Positions 58,113 to 64,000 of a stretch of DNA of 64,000 nt are shown here, one piece after another. The DNA is taken from positions 124,001-188,000 of the forward strand of contig NZ_JBBMFT010000003.1 in the NCBI RefSeq assembly GCF_040095835.1, given 5' to 3'. Numbering within the stretch: position 1 is the stretch's first letter; each line of letters opens with the position of its first letter. The position numbers and the translations under genes were made by a program. The DNA is from Flavonifractor hominis (lineage in GTDB: Bacteria; Bacillota; Clostridia; Oscillospirales; Oscillospiraceae). The notes below the pieces were generated by a model that was not told where the DNA came from, made no database searches, and saw nothing but the letters and a program-made list of their open reading frames with translations.

Positions 58113-58336
58113 CTTATTGTAGATTGCCATCATAAAAAATTATGTCAATTAACTGGAAGAAAAAGGAGTGATAAAAAAGGGGTAAAAGAATAAAAAAGGG
58201 GGATTTTTGAGTGGAAAATAAAAGTAAAAAATAAGCCTTGTTTGTTATTGAAGGAAAGAAAATGCATGGAAGTCTGCAGAGTTAAAATCAAACGATAAAT
58301 TATACGAGACGTATTAAAAAGAGTACCAAATTAGGA

Positions 58337-58365
58337 TTGACAAAATGGGGGAGAAATGATATTAT
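58337..58365 (+). promoter_or_regulatory. Promoter of tRNA-Thr
   Basis: A consensus -35 TTGACA (58337-58342), a 17-nt spacer and TATTAT (58360-58365), 25 bases before the tRNA. Confidence 0.8.
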
Positions 58366-58390
58366 AACTCACTGACAGACTATATAATGT

Positions 58391-58466
58391 GCTGGAATAG
58401 CTCAGTCGGTAGAGCAGCTGATTCGTAATCAGCAGGTCGCGTGTTCAAGTCACGTTTCCAGCTCCA
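58391..58466 (+). tRNA. tRNA-Thr (anticodon CGT)
   Basis: A 76-nt cloverleaf with encoded CCA. Acceptor stem GCTGGAA / TTCCAGC; D arm with AGCTCAGTCGGTAGAGC; anticodon arm GCTGA-TTCGTAA-TCAGC giving CGT (reads ACG); T arm with GTTCAAGTC. Confidence 0.96.
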
Positions 58467-58503
58467 AAAAATCCCCGTAAACCGCTGTTTATGGGGATTT
58501 TTT
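58466..58503 (+). terminator. Terminator after tRNA-Thr
   Basis: AATCCCCGTAAA / TTTATGGGGATT around CCGCTG, with one G-T pair, followed by a T6 tail. Confidence 0.85.
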
Positions 58504-58505
58504 GT

Positions 58506-58946
58506 TATTTATTTTATTATGAAGGTTGGCACTAAAAGAACATGGTGCGCGACCTGTTTACATACCGCCTTGCAGTATGCGATAGACGCTTGAGAAGCTC
58601 CGATGGATGCGCCAGACGTTCCAGGATATAAAGCAGGACAAGGACTGAATTCCAATAGAAAATAAGATGATTTCCCTATATCAGATATCCAGTGAAAAGT
58701 ACAAGTTTGATCTTTTTTAAACGTTTGGAAGAACTTTTCTCACCTGTATAGAGGGAAAAAGAGCGAAAAAGGAATTATTTTTCCCCCCTTGGAGCGGGTT
58801 ATACCGCTATCACACATTCTAAAAAATAAGTGAATGCTATAGATTTTCGCCTAAAAAGTAAGGGGGGTAGCTTGTACTTTTTTGATAAATGTGATAACAT
58901 GATAAAAATGGTATATATGCCGGACGAAGAAGGAGAGCATATTCGA
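58506..58946. other. Intergenic stretch without a supported gene
   Basis: About 440 bases between tRNA-Thr and the GntR gene, AT-rich toward the end. Short open stretches (for example a run of about 20 codons ending near 58645) lack start and site. No promoter could be placed with confidence, and no repeat or mobile-element remnant was recognised. Confidence 0.5.
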
Positions 58947-59657
58947 ATGAGAGGGAATGTAAGCGTTCAGGATCAGGTTTATTATATTCTGAGGAAGAAT
59001 ATATTGGATCTTACACTGGAACCGGCGACTTCTATGAGTACACAGGAGCTGGCGGATAAGTTAAAGGTCAGCCGTACGCCCGTCCGGGAGGCGTTGATTC
59101 GTCTTCAAAAGGACGGGCTTGTCATCGTACTTCCTCAACGGGAGACCATCGTATCCAGGATTAACCTGAAACGGGTCAAGCAGGAGCATTCTATGCGCCG
59201 CCGTCTGGAGACATCGGTGCTGGAAACGTTTATGGAGCAGAAAAAGGAAGAGCAGATGGCCCAGATGGAAGAAGTAATCGACAAACAGCGAGGGATTTGC
59301 GGCGAAAATCAGCATGGGCAGATGCTGGAGTACGATGATGAATTTCACTCCCTGCTCTTCCAGTTTGCCGGAGAAGCCTTTATCTGGGATGTGTTGAAGC
59401 AGATCAGCACCCACTATTACCGGGTACGTCTGCTGAACTTGAAGGTAGACGGTGTTCCGCCGGAGCTGATCCATCAACACCAGGAGTTGCTGGATGCGAT
59501 GCGCAAGGGGACCTTGGCGGATGTCCGGCCGCTGCTGGATGCCCACCTCAACCGGGTGGAGCAGGAGATTATTGGACTGCGTCAGATCTTTCCCAACTTC
59601 TTCGAGGATCGGGAGGCATCTCCGGGAAACGTGTTTGAATACGGCCTATTTGATTGA
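58947..59657 (+). CDS. GntR-family regulator (FadR/FCD subgroup)
   Basis: A 236-aa regulator. ATG 58947 (MRGNVSVQDQVYYILRKN) follows GAAGAAGGAGAGC; the frame is open upstream but through AT-rich non-coding sequence. The winged helix has VSVQDQVYYILRKNILDLTLEPATSMSTQELADKLKVSRTPVREALIRLQKDGLVIVLPQRETIVSRI. The FCD domain has MLEYDDEFHSLLFQFAGEAFIWDVLKQISTHYYRVRLL and HQHQELLDAMRKGTLADVRPLLDAHLNRVEQEI, carrying the usual Asp/His ligands. It is distinct from the GntR protein at 26318. It stands alone with its own terminator, so the target is unknown. Confidence 0.88.
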   Translation: MRGNVSVQDQVYYILRKNILDLTLEPATSMSTQELADKLKVSRTPVREALIRLQKDGLVIVLPQRETIVSRINLKRVKQEHSMRRRLETSVLETFMEQKKEEQMAQMEEVIDKQRGICGENQHGQMLEYDDEFHSLLFQFAGEAFIWDVLKQISTHYYRVRLLNLKVDGVPPELIHQHQELLDAMRKGTLADVRPLLDAHLNRVEQEIIGLRQIFPNFFEDREASPGNVFEYGLFD

Positions 59658-59660
59658 GAG

Positions 59661-59698
59661 AAAAAAGCCCTGCCGGCTGTGCCGGCAGGGCTTTTTTT
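59661..59698. terminator. Bidirectional terminator between GntR and the beta-helix array
   Basis: AAAAAAGCCCTGCCGGC / GCCGGCAGGGCTTTTTTT with loop TGT. The end of the convergent gene at 59697 touches it, so both transcripts can stop here. Confidence 0.9.
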
Positions 59699-60956
59699 AT
59701 GCAAAGGTGGCTTTGGATACGTCCACTGGGTGGTCGCACTGGTTGTCGATATCGGTGCCGTTGCCGGAGAAGGTGCTGCCGTCAAAGTACATCACCACAT
59801 CGGTGGGCACGTTCATCAGCAGCACGGCGGTGCCGTTGCCGGTGAAGGTATTGTCGAAGAAGCGGTCGTCGGTGGCGGACTGGCCGGTGCTGTTGTAGAA
59901 CAGCCCCACCCCGTTGTCCGTGAAGGTGCACTCGGTGATATTCACCCAGGCGCCTCCCTGGGTCAGCAGGCCGTTTTGGTAGCCGGTGAAGGAACAGCCG
60001 ATGGCCCACACCTTGGCCAGGGCGGTGATGCCGGTGTCAGTGCCGTCTCCCACAAAGTCCATGTCATAGAAGTAGTTGATCCAGTAGTATTTGCCGGTCT
60101 CCAGCATGGTGAGGCTGCCCTTCAGGGTGGTGCGCTGGTCTCCTTCGGTGCTGCCGTGGAACTCAAAGGAACGCTGCAGCTCCAGATCCCCCTCATAGGT
60201 CACCGGCGGCAGGTAGAGTATCACCTCGTCGGTAGGATTGACCTGGGCGGCGATGTCGTTCATCAGGCTTTGCAGCTCTTCCAGAGTGTTCATGGGGTAG
60301 TCCTGCCAGTGGTACTCATGGGTGAGAATGAGGCTGATATGGATGTTCTGCCGCACCCGGATCAGATCCCCGTTCTTCATTTGAACCGTCCACACCACCT
60401 GGGGCTCCCCGGAATTGCCGGTGAAGTCCAGGGAGGAGACCATGGCGGCGTCGGGGGAGTAGTCCTCCCGGTGGCTGGGCTCTCCGGCCACCAGGGGATC
60501 CGCGGCGTTCTCGTCCTGCACCACCTCTACCGTGACCTGCTCCAGCAGGGGCTCAAACTCCCCCCATGCATCCTGGCCGGTAGCGGCGTCGTTGACGTAC
60601 CACCGGGAGGGCCAGCGGTACTGCTCGTCCGGCGCGCCCTGCTGGTAGATGTCGGGGGCGGGGGCGCACCGGTCGTTGGGCCAGGCCACCAGCAGCTGGT
60701 AGGTCTTGTCTCCGGCCTCGTAGTACACCTCGCCCACACCGTCAAACTCCTGGGGCTCATAGGGACGGCTCAGGTACCAGATCCCCACTCCGGCGGCGAT
60801 CACCACCACCAGGGCCAGCAGGCCCAGGAGCACCTTTTTCCGCAGGGGAGCGGGCGTTCCCGTACCCTTCCGGGGATGGACGTCCTTGGCGCAGTGAGGG
60901 CAGAAGGCGGCATTTTCCGGCAAAACCGCGCCGCAGTGGGGGCATTTGTGTTCCAT
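59697..60956 (-). CDS. Zinc-ribbon, membrane-anchored beta-helix protein, paralogue 3
   Basis: A 419-aa protein. The N-terminal zinc ribbon is HKCPHCGAVLPENAAFCPHCAKDV (two C-x2-C pairs). One membrane span follows (VLLGLLALVVVIAAGVGIWYL, residues 37-57). The outer part has a mixed domain (residues 65-230) with VVWTVQMKNGDLIRVRQNIH. A right-handed beta-helix follows (235-419) with short turns such as CTFTDNGVGLFYNSTGQSATDDRFFDNTFTGNGTAVLLMNV. It is 15 bases after paralogue 2 and about the same length. ATG 60956 follows AAAGGAGAGAGGAAC. Function is unknown; the topology suggests a cytosolic sensor ribbon joined to an outer binding domain. Confidence 0.78.
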   Translation of the reverse strand: MEHKCPHCGAVLPENAAFCPHCAKDVHPRKGTGTPAPLRKKVLLGLLALVVVIAAGVGIWYLSRPYEPQEFDGVGEVYYEAGDKTYQLLVAWPNDRCAPAPDIYQQGAPDEQYRWPSRWYVNDAATGQDAWGEFEPLLEQVTVEVVQDENAADPLVAGEPSHREDYSPDAAMVSSLDFTGNSGEPQVVWTVQMKNGDLIRVRQNIHISLILTHEYHWQDYPMNTLEELQSLMNDIAAQVNPTDEVILYLPPVTYEGDLELQRSFEFHGSTEGDQRTTLKGSLTMLETGKYYWINYFYDMDFVGDGTDTGITALAKVWAIGCSFTGYQNGLLTQGGAWVNITECTFTDNGVGLFYNSTGQSATDDRFFDNTFTGNGTAVLLMNVPTDVVMYFDGSTFSGNGTDIDNQCDHPVDVSKATFA

Positions 60957-60971
60957 GTTCCTCTCTCCTTT

Positions 60972-62228
60972 TTACTCAAAAACCGCTTTGGAGGTGTCTA
61001 CGTCATAGCCGCAGCGGTTGTCGATATCCGTGCCGTTGCCGGAGAATACCGAGCCGTCAAAATAGAGGGTGCCGTCGGCGGGCACATGTTCCAGCAGCAC
61101 GGCGGTGCTGTTTCCGGTAAAGACATTATTGTCGAACAGGGCCCGGGTGACTCCGCCGTCCGTGCTGTTGATGTGGAAACCCACCTCGTTGTCGGTAAAG
61201 GTGCACCCGATGGGGGCGGTCCAGGCAGAGCCGTAGGACAGAATACCGGTTTTGTATCCGGTAAAGGTGCAGTCGATTGCCATGGTGTTGATGGAGGCGG
61301 ACAGACCCACATTCGTGCCATTGCCCATAAAGTCGATGTCAAACAGGTAGTTGAGCCAGTAACCCTGCTCCGGGGTGGCCATAACGCTGCCGATAAAGAC
61401 GGTGCGGCCGCTGCCGTCGGTGCAGCCCTGAAGGGTGCAGGTGTTGGGCAGGGTCAGGGTGCCCTCATAGGTCACCGGGGGCAGGTTGAAAATCAGCTCG
61501 TCCTCCGGCTGTACCTCCGTTGCCACCCGGTTCAGTAGGGCCTGGAGCTCCTCCAGGGTGTTCATGGGGTAGTCGTGCCAGTCGTAGGTGTAGGTGTGGA
61601 TCAGGGTGACGTGGATGTTCTGCCGCACCCGGATCACGTCCCCGTTCTTCATTTGAATGATCCACACCACCTGGGTCTCCCCGCACAGGCCGTCAAATTC
61701 CAGATAGGACACGCCGGCAACGTCGGGGTAGTTTTCATCGTGGGAGGGGGCTTCGGCGGTCAGGGTGCTGCCGGCATCCTCGTCCTGAACCACCTCCACC
61801 GTGACTGCCTCCACCAGAGGCTTAAACTCTGTCCAGCCGTCGGCACCGTTGGCGGCGTCGTTGACGTAGAGCCGGGAGGGCCAGCGGGTCAGATCGTCCG
61901 CTCTGCCGTACTGGTAGATATCGGGGGCGGCCTGGCAGCGGTCGGCAGGCCAGGCTACCAGCAACTGGTAGGTTTTGCCGCCAATCTCATAGTACACCTC
62001 GCCTACCCCGTCGTATTCCCGGGGCACATAGGGGTGGTTCAGGTACCAGATCCCCACTCCGGCGGCGATCACCACCGCCAGGGCCAGCAGGCCCAGCAGC
62101 AGCTTTTTCCGCAGCGGTACGGGATTTCCCGTGTCCTTCCGGGGATGGACGTCTTTGGCGCAGTGGGGACAGAAGGCGGCGTCTTCCGGCAGGCTTGCGC
62201 CGCAATGGGGACAGGTCTGTTGGTGCAA
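60972..62228 (-). CDS. Zinc-ribbon, membrane-anchored beta-helix protein, paralogue 2
   Basis: A 418-aa protein, the closest relative of paralogue 3. It shares ASLPEDAAFCPHCAKDVHPRK, the span KLLLGLLALAVVIAAGVGIWYLNHPY, YEIGGKTYQLLVAWPADRC and the helix turns SYGSAWTAPIGCTFTDNEVGFHINST. The start is TTG 62228 after GGAGAGATTATC, unlike the ATG of its neighbours. It is 17 bases after paralogue 1. High identity in the ribbon and span, and lower identity in the outer part, is the pattern expected of duplication with divergence of the exposed domain. Function is unknown. Confidence 0.78.
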   Translation of the reverse strand: MHQQTCPHCGASLPEDAAFCPHCAKDVHPRKDTGNPVPLRKKLLLGLLALAVVIAAGVGIWYLNHPYVPREYDGVGEVYYEIGGKTYQLLVAWPADRCQAAPDIYQYGRADDLTRWPSRLYVNDAANGADGWTEFKPLVEAVTVEVVQDEDAGSTLTAEAPSHDENYPDVAGVSYLEFDGLCGETQVVWIIQMKNGDVIRVRQNIHVTLIHTYTYDWHDYPMNTLEELQALLNRVATEVQPEDELIFNLPPVTYEGTLTLPNTCTLQGCTDGSGRTVFIGSVMATPEQGYWLNYLFDIDFMGNGTNVGLSASINTMAIDCTFTGYKTGILSYGSAWTAPIGCTFTDNEVGFHINSTDGGVTRALFDNNVFTGNSTAVLLEHVPADGTLYFDGSVFSGNGTDIDNRCGYDVDTSKAVFE

Positions 62229-62245
62229 GATAATCTCTCCTTATG

Positions 62246-63481
62246 TTAGTCCAGGGTGGCCTGGGACAGATCCGTGGGCTGGCTGCAGCGGTTGTCAATG
62301 CTCATCTGGTTGCCCTGGAACACCGAGCCCTGGAAGTTGAGCTTCACGTCGGTAGGCACGTTGTCCAGCTGCACGCCCACGTCGTTGCCGATAAACTGGT
62401 TATCGTTGAACATGGAGTGGTTGGCGTACTCGCCGCTGCTGTCGAAGCGGAAGCCGATGCGGTTGTACTGGAAGGAGCAGCCGATGACGTTGGCCCAGCT
62501 GGTGCCGTAGGCCAGCACCCCGGTATCCCAGCCGGTGAAGGTGCAGCCCGTAGCCCGGAAGGAAGCGGAGCCGGACAGACCGTTGCCGCTGCCGTCGCCC
62601 ACAAAGTCCATGTCATAAAAATAGGTGATGGCGCCGTAATGGGTCAGGACCTGAACGGGGCCGGTGAAGGTGGTGCGGTTCCCGTCAGCGTCGGTGGAGC
62701 CGTACAGGTTCATACTCTGATCCTGGAGCGTGATGCCATCCTCATAGGTGACGGGAGGCAGATGGAGATTGATGATGGCCTCGTCGTTTCCAAACTGCGT
62801 GCCAATGCTGTCAATGAGGGCCTGAAGCTCCTCAGAAGTGTCCATGGGGTACTCCTCCGGGTAGTAGTCGTACACCGGGATGGGAATGATTTCATAGGTC
62901 TGACGGAGATGGATGGTATCTCCGTTTTTCATTTGGAACGTCCACACCAGCTCCGCCGTGCCGCTCTCTCCGGTATAGTCAATGAGGGAGATAAGTGGGC
63001 ACTCCGATACGCCGGGATTGTAGGCGGGCTGGGAGCACACCATGGGGGAGGGGCTGTCCTCCTGGCCGGTAAAGGCCGCCGACACCGCCTCCATCTCCGC
63101 CAGAAAGGCCTCCGAGGCGTCCTGGCCATCGCTGCTGTTGACAAACAGCCGGGCAGGCATCCGGTACTGGCCCTCCGGCTCCCCCTGAACGGAAACTGTG
63201 GGGGAGGGGGTGAAGCGGTCGGAGGACTGGCTCAGCAGGATTTGGTAGTCCCCGTAGCGAACCTCTCCGTAGCCGTCATAGGTCTTTGGGGAAAAGACCA
63301 GCCACAGTCCGGCACCTACAGCAAGGAACACCGCCAGAATCAAAAGGCCCAGCAGCACCTGCTTTCGCCGGGGCCTGGGAACTGCCGCCTCCTTCCGGGG
63401 ACGGACAAACTTTGCGCAGTGGGGGCAGAAGGCGGCGTTTTCGGGCAGATCCCCGCCGCACCATGGGCACTTGTGTTCCAT
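62246..63481 (-). CDS. Zinc-ribbon, membrane-anchored beta-helix protein, paralogue 1
   Basis: A 411-aa protein and the most diverged of the three. The ribbon is HKCPWCGGDLPENAAFCPHCAKFV, and the span is KQVLLGLLILAVFLAVGAGLWLVFS. The outer domain has LVWTFQMKNGDTIHLRQTYEI, as in the others. The beta-helix reads FYDMDFVGDGSGNGLSGSASFRATGCTFTGWDTGVLAYGTSWANVIGCSFQYNRIGFRFDSSGE. ATG 63481 follows GGATGACCG, 3 bases after the preceding gene, so all belong to one operon. Function is unknown. Confidence 0.78.
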   Translation of the reverse strand: MEHKCPWCGGDLPENAAFCPHCAKFVRPRKEAAVPRPRRKQVLLGLLILAVFLAVGAGLWLVFSPKTYDGYGEVRYGDYQILLSQSSDRFTPSPTVSVQGEPEGQYRMPARLFVNSSDGQDASEAFLAEMEAVSAAFTGQEDSPSPMVCSQPAYNPGVSECPLISLIDYTGESGTAELVWTFQMKNGDTIHLRQTYEIIPIPVYDYYPEEYPMDTSEELQALIDSIGTQFGNDEAIINLHLPPVTYEDGITLQDQSMNLYGSTDADGNRTTFTGPVQVLTHYGAITYFYDMDFVGDGSGNGLSGSASFRATGCTFTGWDTGVLAYGTSWANVIGCSFQYNRIGFRFDSSGEYANHSMFNDNQFIGNDVGVQLDNVPTDVKLNFQGSVFQGNQMSIDNRCSQPTDLSQATLD

Positions 63482-63484
63482 CGG

Positions 63485-64000
63485 TCATCCTCCGTTGCCC
63501 TGATAGTCCAGCATGGTGTAGCCAAGCAGGTTATAGTCCTTGTCCAGCAGCAGGTAGCACCGCCACCGACCTTCGTTGGGCAGGAATTCCTCCAGCCGTT
63601 CGATCTCCCGGCACTGGCGCTCCGGCTCCGGGGAGTGGAGCAGAGCCCACAGGTGGTAGATCTGGGCGTCGTCCTCCCGGAGCACGGGGCCCTTTCCGGT
63701 GTTGTAGCCGTTCAGGAACCACACTGCTCCGGAACTTTCGATCTCCTCCGGCGGGATGTAGGTGGAGAAGTCCGCCGCCCAGTTTTCTTCGAAGGCGGCC
63801 AGCTGCTCTTCGTAGAGTTCCGTAAAGTCGTAGTCGCAGGATACCACATCGATCTGCCATTTTCCATCTTCGATCTGGACGGGCTCCCCGATGAAATAGC
63901 CCATCAGGTGGGTGTTGCGGTCGAACATCAGCAGGCACAGGCGGGTGCCGGAGCTGCGGGCGTTGAACATACCCCGCTCCTCGTCGGTGCCGTAGGAACC
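63485..64000 (-). CDS. Partial protein upstream of the beta-helix array, unknown function
   Basis: The last 171 residues of a gene whose start lies beyond the window; the frame is open to the edge. The fragment reads GSYGTDEERGMFNARSSGTRLCLLMFDRNTHLMGYFIGE, then SCDYDFTELYEEQLAAFEENWAADFSTYIPPEEIESSGAVWFLNGYNTG, and ends WRCYLLLDKDYNLLGYTMLDYQGNGG. The short self-similar strands LLMFDRNTHLMGYFIG and LLLDKDYNLLGYTML suggest repeated small beta units. It ends 3 bases before paralogue 1, so it is cotranscribed. I do not recognise it. Confidence 0.65.
   Translation of the reverse strand, partial: GSYGTDEERGMFNARSSGTRLCLLMFDRNTHLMGYFIGEPVQIEDGKWQIDVVSCDYDFTELYEEQLAAFEENWAADFSTYIPPEEIESSGAVWFLNGYNTGKGPVLREDDAQIYHLWALLHSPEPERQCREIERLEEFLPNEGRWRCYLLLDKDYNLLGYTMLDYQGNGG

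Noticed and set aside
58506..58830. Remnant of an integrase next to tRNA-Thr
   Set aside because: A short open run was noticed, but it has no start, no conserved motif and no repeat of the tRNA end that would mark an attachment site.

Overview
The window looks like chromosomal DNA of a GC-rich anaerobic Clostridia (Oscillospiraceae type, in the range of Flavonifractor, Intestinimonas or Lawsonibacter). The grounds are Gram-positive ribosome binding sites, a T-box leader on a cysteine operon, a surface-anchored SLH glycoside hydrolase, a polA with a degenerate proofreading domain, and high GC throughout except for one AT-rich intergenic stretch near 58.0-58.9 kb. The genus is a guess from general character, not from a search. 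No phage, insertion sequence or CRISPR array was seen.

Layout. 0-4.3 kb: the tail of a sirtuin, a DUF2975/XRE regulator pair, a DUF4173 membrane operon sharing a palindromic operator with that pair, a thioesterase, xanthine phosphoribosyltransferase and tRNA-Ser. 4.3-8.0 kb: a VTC / DUF4956 / Cthe_2159-like operon on the minus strand. 8.1-13.9 kb: a tight minus-strand series pucR - alpha/beta hydrolase - mgtA - receiverless winged-helix regulator. 14.0-26.2 kb: a large plus-strand cluster divergent from pucR. It holds two FdrA, three YlbE-type (DUF1116) proteins, one DUF2877 protein, carbamate kinase, an LctP-family permease, an NRAMP-like transporter lacking the usual metal motifs, and a free-standing 57-aa protein matching the N-terminal extension of the first DUF1116 protein. 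In E. coli FdrA/YlbE/YlbF (AllFGH) form oxamate carbamoyltransferase, so the cluster probably breaks carbamoylated acids such as oxalurate into oxamate and carbamoyl phosphate, from which carbamate kinase makes ATP. The two main promoters of the cluster share two sequence elements at identical distances from their -10 boxes, which suggests one common regulator, perhaps PucR.

26.3-37.2 kb: a GntR regulator, a 2152-aa SLH-anchored GH115-type glycosidase, and a lipoprotein with a two-component system. 37.3-43.9 kb: housekeeping genes (DUF1385, prmC, recA, recX, nitroreductase, rimO, pgsA). 43.9-52 kb: a cysteine T-box operon (cysE-cysS), DUF4230, an M20 amidohydrolase, NUDIX, a single FakA-like domain, a MATE exporter, and an ECF sigma factor with a membrane partner. 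52-58 kb: polA, two paralogous acetyltransferases, two small paralogous membrane proteins, rimI and tsaD. 58-59.7 kb: an AT-rich intergenic region with two abutting perfect DnaA boxes, tRNA-Thr and a GntR regulator. 59.7-64 kb: three tandem paralogues with a zinc ribbon, a membrane anchor and a beta-helix, and the end of one more gene running off the window.

The most notable material is the expanded FdrA/DUF1116 cluster with its split small subunit and shared two-element promoters. The XRE operator pair, the DnaA-box cluster and the tandem beta-helix array come next.
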